From: Salvia splendens
Taxonomy: Eukaryota > Streptophyta > Magnoliopsida > Lamiales > Lamiaceae
Length of the DNA stretch: 64,000 bases
NCBI RefSeq assembly: GCF_004379255.2
Contig: NW_024598549.1
Location: 1 to 64,000 of the forward strand
Reading direction: 5' to 3'
In this document: one piece after another, positions 42,127-53,483 of the stretch
How the letters are laid out: each line of letters opens with the position of its first letter
Position numbering within the stretch: the stretch's first letter is position 1
Notes under the pieces: model-generated
Databases searched by the model: none
Seen by the model: only the letters and a program-made list of their open reading frames with translations
What the model was told of the DNA's origin: nothing
Program-made: the position numbers and the translations under genes

Positions 42127-45062
42127 CTATTTTAGATATATAATTAACATTACATAGGAACTTTATCTCGTATTTCTAACATTTTCACTAGTGAAAATGT
42201 GATTAATATAATCAAGATTTGTAAATAAATGGGATAGATTTTCAATTTGTGGAATTGGAATAAATAATTCCAATAATTGGAGTCACCCATCCCTATACAA
42301 AAATTATGAATTTATTAAATTTCTTTAATTTGAACCATCATGTAATAATTGCCAAAATAAAGATACGGAGTCTCGATTGATAATTATATATCCAATAGAA
42401 GGAGATGATAAGTCACTGTGCAAGTGCAGGAAAGATAAAATGAGGGTAATTAATCCAACTCAAACATACATTAATTCAACAAACATATCCCAATAAATTG
42501 GGATAGCACAAACTAAACAAAGTAGGGAAACAAACTAAGAGCAAAATAGAAAAAGCCTGGAAGAAAGGCATCACCTTCCCTTTGCCTCTATTGACTTGCC
42601 TTCAGAAAGAGAAAGAAGAGTGTAATTGTGTGAGATTCATAACACATATATATACACTCATCACTCTCAATTGTCACCATCTAATTTCTTCTTCTTCTTC
42701 CTCCTCATGTTGTGTTTCTTGATATGGTTTTGTTGTTGTGGGAAATCCTAGTCTGTGTGTGGATATATATAAATAACTTTGTGGTTGTAATCACAAGAAT
42801 CATATTAGATCCTTTCTTATTTCTATCAATTATATGTTAATCCACATCTCAGCACTTAAATAATGCACAATGATTATTTTTAGTTTGATTAATTGGTTAA
42901 TGGTGTCATGGTCCCCTACCCCTATCCCCTTTCTCTGGTTAGTCAATATTAATATATACCACGTCGCACTTATCCACTACTACACCAATACTTTTTTGTT
43001 CATTGATTTAAGAGATGGGTCTCATTCCTTCATGTGGAATAAAGTTAAGAAAAGCTATTTTGATTTATCGACTATCGAGGGAATAAAGGGAAAGATAACA
43101 CGTCTTAAAATTGTCTCGTAGGAGTACTACTCTATGGAATGCATTATTCTGGATAATTTGGTAATCATATACTAGTATGATAAATAGGAGAATACATCTT
43201 TATTCCACCATCAAAATTGTTCTTACGTTCATTTCAAAAATCATATATTTGTCCTTACTTTAGCTTTTAAACTATTGTTTGAAGGGAGAAATTGTCAATA
43301 TACTATTTTTATTTTATTTTTAAAATTATTATTCCAATTGTTCCTTTCATGTTTATAGGGTTTTCTATCCCTTATAAATAGTGGCAATAGTTGTTTTGAA
43401 GTCAGGCTAGATATTGAAAAAATTACTTATATATAAGATTTCTAGAAACTAGAATTTGTTAATCATTCTATCTCGTGGTCGATTGTCATCATTTTATGTT
43501 TAGCACATGAATGTTTTCCATCCATAAGTCTTTTCCTATAGAGCCTCTTGTCATTGAGACATAATTTGAGTCTTGTGAAATACTCCCTCCGTCCCTCTTT
43601 AGCTGAGTCGTATTCCTTTTCAGGTTGTTCCACTATAGCTGAGTCATTTTTTTAGAAAAAAAAAATAATACATTTTTTCTCTTTTACTTGAATACTTTGT
43701 GAAACATTGTTTTTTTAAGATAAATAGAAAATTTTTATTGTCTAAGTTACGGAGATTAATCATTGGTTTCATTAAATGTTATTTATAAGCACCATGAGAG
43801 ACCAATAAGTAACTTTAGTGATTTAAACAAATGGTTGGAGGTGTTAGTACGTGTAAGTATGAAAATTTGAGAACAAGATTCGATCAAATAAATGATGATG
43901 AGTAGGATTTTTGGATATGTCTGTTTTGATTGATCCGATGAGTTTTGAGTGGAGCCAAATGAATGACTCGAAAGCAAGTATGGTGACAACCATCTCGCAT
44001 GGATTCAAATTTGTTAGGGACTTGGAAAGTAGGGTCGAAAGTCTGTAATAAAGTGGTTATTAGTTTATATTCTTGAGCATCTCGACTCTCTTTATCCTTT
44101 TGGGACATTGAACATTCGCAAAGCACCGCAACTTTGTGGACACCTCATTCTCAACTTATTATGAGAATCCAAATCAAGTATAAAGATGAGATTGTGTGGA
44201 GTGGGGGCATTAGATTTATATTTATCCTATCCCCCTCTTCATGGACCTAACTCTCAAATAAATTACCACAAATAGATGACAAATCTAGTTATCTAGCATG
44301 TGGATTTCTATATATATTTTTAGATTTATTGTTTGCAGATGCTTGTTTACTTGTTTAGACTATCATTGACTTTATATTAGCATATGTGGTAAGATAAAAG
44401 ATGGATTTGTTTTCTCCACTTATCTTTTGGCACGCAGGACTCAAGATTAGATTCGCTAGATCTTCTAAATCAATTCTTTAAACTTTTGTCAAATTTCGAT
44501 TTTGTATATCAGTTTTAAAATCCAATTATAAAATATCAAACTATTGATTTTTTTTTCTGTTCAAAATTTCATCACTAATATCACTTAATATAAATCATAA
44601 TTTAACAAATAAAATGATTTAATCTAGTACAATACAATGTTGATTTGCCACCTAAAATATAACGTCGTTTTGATGATATTTGATAGTGCCATATAAGTGG
44701 TCATCAAATTATGTTAGTGCAGAAATCTTAATTAATTGCAAAATCCGAAAAAATAATTAGTTTGATTGCAAATTTAGAACAAATCAATCGTTTTGTAATT
44801 TATAAACAGATTTTAAAGTTGGTGTGCAAACCACAGTTTGACGAAAGTTTAAGAATTTATAGGGAAATAACTCTAAGAATAATTTTAAACATACAGATAT
44901 TTACTCAACCTATGTTTAAAAGAACTTATCTTTATAACAATCAGGATAAACTGAATTAAGTATCTTTCAAAATGGCTAGCAATATCTCAAATCAGAAAAT
45001 GAAAAGGGAATGGGGATTAACTATTAAGAAATGGAAACTGAAAGCATAGAGCAGAAATCCAA
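42127..45062. other. Long AT-rich intergenic region upstream of the PPR gene
   Basis: I see no gene in these 2.9 kb. A CTCCCTCCGTCCC motif near 43584 marks one end of another MITE whose partner end I cannot place with confidence. Purine-rich and CTT-rich stretches lie near 42600-42720. The last 200 bp before 45063 should include the PPR promoter, but no clear TATA box stands out. Confidence 0.5.
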
Positions 45063-46664
45063 ATGCAAATAATATGCATGCAAACATCTCATCTCATATC
45101 CACACTCAACCGTAGCTGCAAAACCATCGCACACATCCACCAAGTCCACGCTCAGGCCATCACCAGAGGCCTCTTCTCTCTCCACCCCTCTCTTCTTCTC
45201 TCTCACATCCTCCATTCCTTCACCTCTTCACTCCGACAACACTCCACTACCACCAATCATGACCACACCATTTACTTCACCAGGATTTTCACTCTCATCC
45301 CAAACCCCTCAGCTTTCAACTACAACACCATCATCCGAGCACACACCGCCCTCCGCTCTTCCCTCGCCGCCTTAAATTTCTTCCTCCAAATGCGCCGGAC
45401 ACCCGTCGCGCCCGATTTCCACACTTTCCCCTTCGTACTCAAAGCTTGCGGGGCTCTGCAAAACTCGCTTCCGCTTGCGAGGGCTCTCCACGCTCAAATC
45501 GTGAAATTAGGGTTTTTGATTGATGTGTTCGTGCGCAATTCGATATCTTCCGCATACTGCAGGTTTGGCGATGTTGATGGGGCGAAAGGGGTTTTTGAAG
45601 GAAGCTTGTTGAGGGATGTCGTGAGTTACAATGTGATGATTGATGGGTTTGTTAAGGCTGGTGATATTGATCTTGCTCGGGAACTGTTCGACGAAATGCC
45701 TGAACGAAATGCCGTTTCTTGGGGTACCCTTTTGGCTGGCTATGCGAAGCTGGACCTGCCCGCTGAGGCTATTGAATTGTTTGACAGTATGATTGATTTG
45801 CAGGTGCGATTCGACAACGTTGCTCTGGTTTCGGTGCTCTCTGCCTGCTCCCAGCTCGGAAAGATGGAGAAAGGTAAAGAGATACACAAATACATAGAGA
45901 GAAATGGGATTGAGCTGGACGCCTATATAGGAACCGCGTTGGTTGATCTCTACGCAAAATGCGGGCTGGTTGAAACGGCTAAGGAGGTTTTCGCTTCGTG
46001 TCGCGAGCAGAATGTTGCTCTGTGGAATGCGATGCTCATGGGATTCGCCATTCATGGCGATGGCTCATCACTTCTCCGTTATTTTACAAGAATGGTAGAA
46101 GACGGGATGAAGCCGGATGGGGTGACGATTCTGGGCGTTCTGGTTGGATGCAGCCACTCGGGGATGATCAGCGAGGCTAAGAGTATTTTCGCAAAGATGG
46201 AGAGCGCGTATGGCGTTCCAAGAGAGCTGAAGCACTACGGATGCATGGCGGATCTTCTGGCGCGCGCAGGGATGATAAGAGAGGCTGTGGAGATGATAAG
46301 GGGGATGCCGATGGGAGGGGACGTGTTCGTGTGGGGAGGGCTGCTGGGAGGGTGCAAGATACACGGAGACGTGGAGGTGGCTGAGGAGGCTGCGAAGCAT
46401 GTGATGAGGGTGAAGCCGGAAGATGGCTCGGTGTACTCTGTTTTGGCGCACATGTACGCGAATTCGGGGCGTTGGGACGACGTGGTGAACGTGCGGAGGT
46501 TAAGAGAGAGGAGATGGGGGATCAGGAAGAGCGCTGGGTGGAGCTTGATCGAGCTGGATGGGATGGAGCATGAATTTGTTTCTGGGGATTGCTTGCATCC
46601 CTGCACCGAGGAGATATACTTGGTTTTGAATGGTTTGCAGCTGCATCACTACGAACAACTCTGA
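45063..46664 (+). CDS. Pentatricopeptide repeat protein, PLS class with E domain, 533 aa
   Basis: The gene has a single exon with no internal break. The N-terminus (MQIICMQTSHLISTLNRSCK) is basic and Ser-rich and could target an organelle; a second Met at residue 7 is an alternative start. Repeats run from about residue 85 to 430, with typical units such as VVSYNVMIDGFVKAGDIDLA, AVSWGTLLAGYAKLDLPAEA and ALWNAMLMGFAIHGDGSSLL. The end carries E and E+-like motifs (KPEDGSVYSVLAHMYANSGR; GWSLIELDGMEHEFVSGD) but no DYW deaminase domain. PLS-E proteins bind specific RNAs in mitochondria or plastids, usually for C-to-U editing, and need a DYW domain supplied by another protein. It resembles the Arabidopsis At5g61800 type (from memory). 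The RNA target is unknown. Confidence 0.9.
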   Translation: MQIICMQTSHLISTLNRSCKTIAHIHQVHAQAITRGLFSLHPSLLLSHILHSFTSSLRQHSTTTNHDHTIYFTRIFTLIPNPSAFNYNTIIRAHTALRSSLAALNFFLQMRRTPVAPDFHTFPFVLKACGALQNSLPLARALHAQIVKLGFLIDVFVRNSISSAYCRFGDVDGAKGVFEGSLLRDVVSYNVMIDGFVKAGDIDLARELFDEMPERNAVSWGTLLAGYAKLDLPAEAIELFDSMIDLQVRFDNVALVSVLSACSQLGKMEKGKEIHKYIERNGIELDAYIGTALVDLYAKCGLVETAKEVFASCREQNVALWNAMLMGFAIHGDGSSLLRYFTRMVEDGMKPDGVTILGVLVGCSHSGMISEAKSIFAKMESAYGVPRELKHYGCMADLLARAGMIREAVEMIRGMPMGGDVFVWGGLLGGCKIHGDVEVAEEAAKHVMRVKPEDGSVYSVLAHMYANSGRWDDVVNVRRLRERRWGIRKSAGWSLIELDGMEHEFVSGDCLHPCTEEIYLVLNGLQLHHYEQL

Positions 46665-46823
46665 GAGAAACATTTAGTTGGTGTGATTGATGATTTTGTG
46701 TCAGGACTCGGGACAAATGTTGATAACTCCCATGTTTTCGTTAACGAGGTAACTATTGCATTGCCAAATGGAGATAGAAAGCATTTACATAATTACATAA
46801 ATCAAAGGCATGCTCTGACAGGA
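46665..46823 (+). other. 3' flank of the PPR gene
   Basis: Probable 3' untranslated region, interrupted 160 bp after the stop by the LTR element at 46824. The flank continues at 49007. Confidence 0.5.
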
Positions 46824-47164
46824 TGATACGAGTCTTATACTATTATTATTTAGTTTAGATATATTAGGGATTTGCATATCTTTTTCTATATCTTTGTTTT
46901 CTTGTTCATTAAGTCAGTAGCATTATAAATAGGAGTTATTGTTATCACTTTATTCATTCAATCAATATATGAAATTATCATTCTTTTGGCTCAATTGAGT
47001 AGCAAACAAGAAACATCTCCTAAGGCTGCCGACGAGTAAATCTCGCGCTCAGCTGCCCCTTTTTGCCGTCCAAGTCACGACCCAACGTTGGGCGCTCGAC
47101 AACGACGACATCTCGTTTCTTGATTTTGTGTGGAAATCGATGTTAAGGATTTAGGTCCTTAACA
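46824..47164 (+). repeat. 5' LTR of gag-only element copy 1
   Basis: Starts TGATACGAGTC and ends CCTTAACA; TATAAATAGGAG near 46926 is the likely TATA box. Confidence 0.9.
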
Positions 47165-47165
47165 A

Positions 47166-47180
47166 CTGGTGCTTTCATCC
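47166..47180 (+). other. Primer-binding site of gag-only element copy 1
   Basis: CTGGTGCTTTCATCC begins one base after the LTR. The same site is at 60141-60155 in copy 2. It starts with TGG after one base, as expected for a tRNA 3' end. Confidence 0.75.
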
Positions 47181-47388
47181 AAAGCTCAGCATCCTCCGTC
47201 TGCGTTCATCCATATCCCCAAATAAATCACCACCATTTCTACCGCAACCACGATTCAGTCCGTCAACATGTCATACGACCGGCTATCGCCGTCGTCAATA
47301 CGACTTCCCTCAGGCCACACAGCCATTCCGTCCCTACCAACCGGCCCAACCTCGCCGTGTAACCAGTTGGGACCCACCGAGCTGCCGG

Positions 47389-48579
47389 GTGGAAGTACTC
47401 CCCCCGCCGTCGTGGCCTGATCCAGAATCTCCCTACGTCTCACACCACTTGGATCCACCTGATCGTCGCCCACGGCCGAGATACCAGGCCATCGGGTACC
47501 GCGATCGCGCGCAAGACGCTTGGCCCCGACACCGCGGTGGCTACGTCGAGGGGGGTGGCCACCTATCTGATCGCGGAGATCATCAGACCCAATTAGGGTT
47601 TGATCGCTACCCGACAACCGCAACGCAGCGGCACCACCCAACGTGCTGGGACCCACCAGCGCAACAGCAGGACCGCGGCTACCCGACCGTTGACCGGGCC
47701 CGACGCTCGGAGACGTGCTGGGACCGACCTCGCCCTCGGGAGGAGGTAAGAGCGCGAGTCCAGCCCGCCTCCCACCAGCCCCGCTACTTCACCGAAAAGC
47801 CAACGCGGGACCTGTACAGTCAGCCCGCGCGTGTGACCAGTCAAACTCCAGAGCAGCCACGCCTACCGCTAATACGGGTCTCCCAAGCGAAGAAGTCAGA
47901 ACGATCCAGGTTGGGTCTCTGCTGGCACTGTCCCGAGAAATGGCTGAGGGGACATGTGTGCAAACAACGCATTCTATGTTATGCGGATGATGGGGAGGAG
48001 TTTGACGAGAACATTCAAGATGAGAATTTAGCCGAAGAGAAAACTGATAATACTCCCACGATAGTATTCGGTGATGATGTTCCCAATGACATTACCGATG
48101 TTCACAATGATGGCGCTCCTCTTGATGTTCCTAACAACGAGTCCCCTGGAGAGTTCGTCAAGAACAAAGGGATTGTCAAGAACGACAATGAGTCACCGCA
48201 AGTGCTCGTTGGGGTATATGATGAGAAGATTGGTGAAAAGGAGGAGACATTGCTAGAATATAAAGAGGAGGATGGTTCTATTGGTGAAGTGGAGAAGATA
48301 ATCGCATCGTTCAATGTTGCTCAAATGTCATTGACGGAGGTTACGAATTGTTGGTTTAAGAGAGGAAATGTTTGCACTGGTGTAAGGATAACTGCATATT
48401 TCTACGTGGATTTCTTTGATGGCAATGTCCAAAGTATTGTTCATCGTTCGACATCACTAGACGTCGATACACGATTCATCCCTCCGTGCAATGACACGCC
48501 ATATTTGAGCATTCTTGGAGGTGATAAAGGGAGACATTCAGCTGTTCGATATGTGTTTGATCCAGGAGGAGACGTCTAG
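47389..48579 (+). CDS. Gag-like protein of gag-only element copy 1 (396 codons open)
   Basis: The first part (about 1-160) is Arg/Pro/Asp-rich. A zinc-knuckle variant follows near residues 180-193 (GLCWHCPEKWLRGHVCKQ), of the C-x2-C-x7-H-x-C form found in gypsy gag proteins. An acidic region comes next (DDGEEFDENIQDENLAEEK). The C-terminal 100 residues (RSTSLDVDTRFIPPCNDTPY; AVRYVFDPGGD) are shared with copy 2. A more natural start at 47268 (MSYDRLSPSS) lies in another frame that closes at 47420, so this copy probably carries a frameshift near its 5' end. No enzymatic motif is present. Confidence 0.72.
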   Translation: MEVLPPPSWPDPESPYVSHHLDPPDRRPRPRYQAIGYRDRAQDAWPRHRGGYVEGGGHLSDRGDHQTQLGFDRYPTTATQRHHPTCWDPPAQQQDRGYPTVDRARRSETCWDRPRPREEVRARVQPASHQPRYFTEKPTRDLYSQPARVTSQTPEQPRLPLIRVSQAKKSERSRLGLCWHCPEKWLRGHVCKQRILCYADDGEEFDENIQDENLAEEKTDNTPTIVFGDDVPNDITDVHNDGAPLDVPNNESPGEFVKNKGIVKNDNESPQVLVGVYDEKIGEKEETLLEYKEEDGSIGEVEKIIASFNVAQMSLTEVTNCWFKRGNVCTGVRITAYFYVDFFDGNVQSIVHRSTSLDVDTRFIPPCNDTPYLSILGGDKGRHSAVRYVFDPGGDV

Positions 48580-48660
48580 CTAAAGCTTTTGCTTTCAACT
48601 CTCGTCCTTGGTTTGTGGTTCCCACCTTGAGGACAAGGTGGATTTTAACTGTGGGGGAGT

Positions 48661-49001
48661 TGATACGAGTCTTATACTATTATTATTTAGTTTAGATATA
48701 TTAGGGATTTGCATATCTTTTTCTATATCTTTGTTTTCTTGTTCATTAAGTCAGTAGCATTATAAATAGGAGTTACTGTTATCACTTTATTCATTCAATC
48801 AATATATGAAATTATCATTCTTTTGGCTCAATTGAGTAGCAAATAAGAAACATCTCCTAAGGCTACCGACGAGTAAATCTCGCGCTCAGCTGCCCCTTTT
48901 TGCTGTCCAAGTCACGACCCAACGTTGGGCGCTCGACAACGACGACATCTCGTTTCTTGATTTTGTGTGGAAATCGATGTTAAGGATTTAGGTCCTTAAC
49001 A
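48661..49001 (+). repeat. 3' LTR of gag-only element copy 1
   Basis: Same length as the 5' LTR, preceded by the GTGGGGGAGT tract at 48651-48660. Confidence 0.9.
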
Positions 49002-49167
49002 CAGGGGAAGGAAGTTTTTGGTAGGTTATAATGCGTACACAGTTTGTGAAAAAAGCCACAGGCAGCAACATTACTACTCCCACTATCAGTAATCGCCTCA
49101 TTTTCCACTAACACATTTTCCAATTTTGTACTCCCTCCGTCCCACAAAGATACTCCGAATAGTTTTA

Positions 49168-51248
49168 GAGCATCCACAATGGCGCCCGTCCCGGCGGACG
49201 TCCGGCCAGCGTGCCGGAGTTCCGCGCGGGACGTCCGCCATTGTACAGCGGTGACGCGGATACGGACGTCCGCTGCGGACACCGGAGTTCCGAGGCGTTC
49301 CCGGGACGTCCGTTGCGACGTCCTTGCGGACGTCCGCCATTGCGTTGACTCCACGGACGTCGGCGCGAACGACCCGATTATTTTATTATTTTTTTTGAAA
49401 ATTCTATAAATACGGCTCGTTGAACTTCATTTCATTCGCACCACTTGTATTAATGAGTATCTCTCTCTCTAAATACTTTTCTTTCGAAGATAAATGGAGC
49501 ACCACGATAGTGATTCCCCCGCCACGAGCAAGTCACAGGGACCGATCTTTCCCATTGGCAGAAGTACCCCAATGTCCGCCACGATGTCCGGAATGGGGGG
49601 GATGATGCCCCAACCCCAAATGACGGCGGGAATGATGCTCGGGTACTACAACATGTACACGCCTTGGTGTGAGATGATGCCCCAAATGCCCGGTGTGAGT
49701 GCCGGAATGACCCAATGCCGGGGATGATGCACGAAATGCTGGGGATGATGCTGCCCCAGATGCCCGGGATGATGATGCCGGGGATGATGTCGGGCTCGCC
49801 TGTCGCTGCGGGGGGGAGTAGGCAGGGGGTCCCCCAATCACCGGTGGACAATGTCTATCGCCCCTATATGGATTTACTGTAGACGGACAACCCCCCAAGT
49901 ACTCCTCTCGAGACTCAGCTCACTGGCATCAAGAGGTTCTCGATGGAGGAGTTGGGGCTATCTCTGATCCGGGATTCTCCCACAGACGCACCAACGGCGA
50001 CAGGGAGGAGGGGGAGGGCAGGGAGAGGGAGGGGCAGGGGACGAGGCACTACCTTGCCTGCGGCGGGGTACGATGGTGAAGGGGGAGGGATCCAGCCGGA
50101 AAAAGAGGACCTTCTGGAGCACAGAGGAGTGCATCGCGCTTGCGAAGGCGTGGATCAGTATAGTGGAGGATCCATATATCGGGGCTAACCAGCATATCGA
50201 CAGGATGTGGTGGCGCATTAGCCAAAGCTACCTCCAATTCAAACCGCCAGGGGGGAAGCCTCACAACGGAGAGCAATGCCGGAAACAGTGGGAGCGGCTG
50301 AAGAGGCAGCTCAGCTGATTCGCCGGCATTTACACAAACAACCTCCGCTCGGCAACCAGCGGCATGTCTGCCGAGGATGTGAAGCTTCTGTCTCACCATC
50401 AGTTCAAAGACGCTGCAGCGGGCTTCGGGGAATTCAAATATTGAGAGGTGTATCTTGTGGTGCAGACTTCGGCCAAGTTTACTGCGGGTGTTGAATCTGA
50501 CTGGCCGAAGCTGACGAAGATCTGCACCTCCGGGGAGTACAGTAGCAGTGCTGGTTCCCACGAACTCCCCCCGCCAAGGCAGAGTTCCCGACACCTTCAT
50601 CGTCGGCCCACCGCCGTCACCCGTTGGGGCAAAAGTCCGCGGCGCGGATGGCGAGTGGAAGCGCCAGCGGGTCCGCCGAGGCCCAATCGACAGCTCCTAC
50701 CCAAAACGATCTCGAGCTCCCCTCACTCGCCCGCGTCGCGCAACATGAAACCCTATTGCGTGCAATGGTTGAATGACGGACATCGACCGATCGTCATTAC
50801 AGGTCGTCGCTGAAGGATATCATCAACAGTATGCGGCGCGATTTGGGGTTGGGAGACATGGCGGAGAGTGGCGACAAGGGGGCTACCGGCGTGGATGATG
50901 AGGGTACTGGTGGCGGGGAATCGGAGGAGTGAGACGACAGTTTTTTTTAATAATTATGTATGTTTTTTCTGTACTATGTATGTTTTTTTAAGTAAAGTGG
51001 TTGCAATTTCTCCGTATTTGTGTCGAAATTTTAATTCCGTAAATTATTTAATTCCGTAAATTGTTGAATTCGTGAATTTTTATTATTGTGGGAAGTCTGT
51101 CGGGATGTCCTTGGGATGTCCGCCACTGTACAGTGGGATGTCCTTATGGCGTGGCAGTGCAGTGGGAAGTCTTTATGACGTGGCATGAGGTGTTTTTGGG
51201 ATGTCCGCGGGGATGTCCGCCGGGACATCCGCACCACTGTGGATGCTC
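49168..51248 (+). mobile_element. ORF1-only PIF/Harbinger element, copy 2 (2,081 bp)
   Basis: Ends are GAGCATCCACAATGGCG and, inverted, GAGCATCCACAGTGGTGC, with TTA on both sides (49165-49167, 51249-51251). Subterminal regions are dense in GGACGTCC/GGATGTCC repeats in both orientations. There is a decayed ORF1 and no transposase. Confidence 0.88.
49494..50932 (+). pseudogene. Harbinger ORF1, decayed
   Basis: ATG at 49494 (MEHHDSDSPATSKSQG) starts a Met/Gly/Pro-rich region with GMMLP-type repeats. A Myb/SANT-like region reads from 50109 (FWSTEECIALAKAWISIVED; MWWRISQSYLQF; NGEQCRKQWERLKRQ) to a stop at 50318. In another frame the NAM-associated segment continues (FKDAAAGFGEFKYWE near 50410). 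The last frame ends GTGGGESEE at 50932. At least three frame changes make it inactive. It is related in domain order, though not closely in sequence, to the intact 35926-36924 protein. Confidence 0.75.
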
Positions 51249-51569
51249 TTATCCTATTCATCTCATTCAAGATATACACATTCTTAAATGACATGAGATT
51301 TTAAGTGGAGTAAAAAAAGTGATTGTACTATAATGATAAGAGAGCTAAAAAGGTGATAAAGTAGAGTAAAAGAAGTAATTGAATATTATAACAAGAAGAG
51401 AGAAATTTTATGGAAAGTGGACATTTTGAGTGGGACAAACTAAAAAGAAAAAGTAACATTTTGAGCGGGATAGAGGGAATACCATTTTTTGCCATCCCTA
51501 ATATTAGACCAAGTCTAAATATGGAAAGTTTTTAACCAATTATACATATTAATAATGCGGATCCCATAA

Positions 51570-52190
51570 TACGTTAACACTATTTTCACTATTTTTTTAC
51601 TCTATCTTTTTGTTTTCTCACTCTTAATTTATCAATTACACATTAAGACTCGTGTTATCTGTAACTTTATTTATTTTTAGCGGACAGCGAATACTAAAAT
51701 TCTTACTACTATTTTAGAATTTTCATTTTTAGAAAGGAGAGTATACATATTTTCACTATTTTCTTCCTTTATCGCTTTTTTTTCTCATTCTTACTTTATC
51801 AATTACACAAGATTCGTGTTATTTGCCATTTTATTTATTTTTAGGGGAAATTCTTTCTATTTTAGCGGATCTCGAATACTAAAATTTTTACTCCATCCGT
51901 TCCATAGTAATTGAGGGGTTTCTTCTTGGCACGAAGATTAAGAAAAATTGTGTTAGGTGAGTTAAGTAAATGGAGAGTAAAGTGGAAAATGAAAAAGGTA
52001 GAGAGATGAAAAGAGAATAAAGTAAAAGAGAGTAAAGTAGGGGTAGAAAATTGTGTTGACTTTTGTTGAAAAGGGAGATGACTCTATTACTATGGAATGT
52101 ACCAAAATGTTAAAATTACTCTACTACTATGAAACGGAGGGAGTACTATTTTTAGAAATTTTATTTTTAGAAAGGATAGTATACGTATTT
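51570..52190. repeat. Imperfect tandem duplication of ~190 bp, second junction hit by a MITE
   Basis: Blocks TTTTCACTATTTTTT, TTATCAATTACACA, CGTGTTAT, TTTATTTATTTTTAG and CGAATACTAAAATT occur in the same order from about 51588 and again from about 51755. A third start (TAGAAAGGATAGTATAC) follows the MITE at 52150. Confidence 0.65.
51891..52143. mobile_element. Stowaway-type MITE (253 bp), complete
   Basis: CTCCATCCGTTCCATAGTAA at the left matches the inverse of the right end (CTCCCTCCGTTTCATAGTAG). TA lies on both sides (51889-51890 and 52144-52145). Confidence 0.88.
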
Positions 52191-52408
52191 TGGGGCATTC
52201 GGCATGTTGACAATAACACATACTCATATTAATTGAAATATAAAATCACGAGTTATCCAGTAGATTCTCTGTGGAAATGAATTAATTACATGGAGATGTA
52301 AAAGTGAGGTGTTGGTCGGAGGAGCATCCACAGCGACTGTGTGAGGTTGACAAGTGGCCCTCTCTGCATGCTCACTACTCCCTACAAACTTCCACTTTGA
52401 TCTACATC

Positions 52409-52418
52409 CAACACTCTA
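52409..52418 (+). promoter_or_regulatory. Candidate TATA box of the B12D/MLRQ-like gene
   Basis: CTCTATAAATTGC lies about 100 bp upstream of the start codon at 52518, with an A/C-rich leader between. Confidence 0.5.
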
Positions 52419-53014
52419 TAAATTGCTTCACCAATCCTTATCCAATTTCTAACTCAACCACAATTATCAATACTAAATCACACTATCCAATATCTCAGCA
52501 CACTCCAAATCACAACAATGGCATTTCGCGCAGCGGTATGTTTATTTGCGCTTGGATTCAATTTGTTACCTGAGACGATTCGTTTACATCGGCGATCTTG
52601 TTAATTTGCAGTCTCTCTGGAAATCAATGGCAAAAGCGCTTGGCGGAGGCTCCAGCCAGAGTTTGAGTTTCACGACATCAACGGTGCCCAAATTGAAAGC
52701 CTGCCGCCGGCCATATTCCCCCGGAAACTAAATCAAAGTAAGCTTTCTCATTTAGGAGTATTATTTGTAAAAATCATGGATTAAATATGCCCGGTCAATG
52801 GATTTTGACCAAATAATAAATGTGACGAGACATTTAATTTTGTGAAATTAAATGACATAGCGTCGTTCTACATTTTACGTAGATAAATGTAGTATATTCA
52901 CTTTCTCAAATCCGATTTCCGTTGAGTGAGAAATAGTGGATTAAAGTTGGGCATAATTAGCTTTTAATTAAAGCTTGGAGTTGGAGCTTAGGGAATAATT
53001 AACTAGTGTTAATT

Positions 53015-53057
53015 ATCCCACATTGGAGGATTAACACATCTTTAATGTGTATAAATT
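53015..53057 (+). promoter_or_regulatory. USE-like box plus TATA in the copia U3
   Basis: ATCCCACATTGG (53015-53026) is followed by TATAAATT (53050-53057). Spacing from the 10-base core is 24 nt, the distance seen in RNA polymerase III-type plant snRNA promoters. The box is kept in all four copia LTRs here. Function is untested. Confidence 0.4.
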
Positions 53058-53483
53058 AAGTGACTTTATGTTACTTAATAATTATAGTGGACCAAGATGG
53101 GTGAAAAGAGCCCACACGCGCGCACACGCGCGCGCCGCCGCCGCCGCCCGCCCGCCCGAGCCCGTGCCCGTGCTCGTGCTCGCGGTCGGGGCCGATCCCG
53201 ATCCCGATCCCGATCCCGATCTTGATCTTGGACTTGGATCTTGGCAATTGGTCTTTGGGCTTGGTGCTTGGCCCAAACTATTCTTTTTGGACCACCGCCG
53301 AGTCAGCAATCCAAGTGGCTTGACACGTCGTCAAGCGAGGCACAGTCACGGGTGCCACGTGAGAAATCCACACGCTCCACACACGGATGGCACACTCCTG
53401 CCACACGTCTGTAACCGACGTCGGTTACGAATTGCCATGATGACAGCCATCATGGCTGTTGACCCCCTGCAGTGGACTGAGCC

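Larger units (their letters stand above)
46824..49001 (+). mobile_element. Gag-only LTR element, copy 1 (2,178 bp)
   Basis: Two 341-bp LTRs flank it (46824-47164 and 48661-49001) and differ by about four transitions by eye. The flanks CAGGA (46819-46823) and CAGGG (49002-49006) are an imperfect target duplication. Inside are a TGGTGCTTTCATC primer site, one frame and a polypurine tract, but no protease, RT or integrase. This matches the TR-GAG type of non-autonomous plant LTR elements. A remnant of LEDKV coding before the tract (CACCTTGAGGACAAGGTGG near 48628) points to descent from a gypsy polyprotein. Confidence 0.9.
49131..51479. mobile_element. Stowaway-type MITE split by a Harbinger element
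   Basis: The left end is CTCCCTCCGTCCCACAAAG after TA (49129-49130). The right end, inverted, is TTCCCTCTATCCCGCTCAAA, followed by TA at 51480. The two parts (49131-49167 and 51249-51479) would make a MITE of about 270 bp. Confidence 0.75.

Noticed and set aside
42540..42740. Purine/pyrimidine-rich tract considered as a microRNA precursor
   Set aside because: I could not draw a convincing stem with a 21-nt duplex, and no known plant microRNA sequence was recognised.
45507..46606. Long minus-strand frames opposite the PPR gene
   Set aside because: Shadow frames of a real coding sequence with codon-biased third positions; no protein-like composition.
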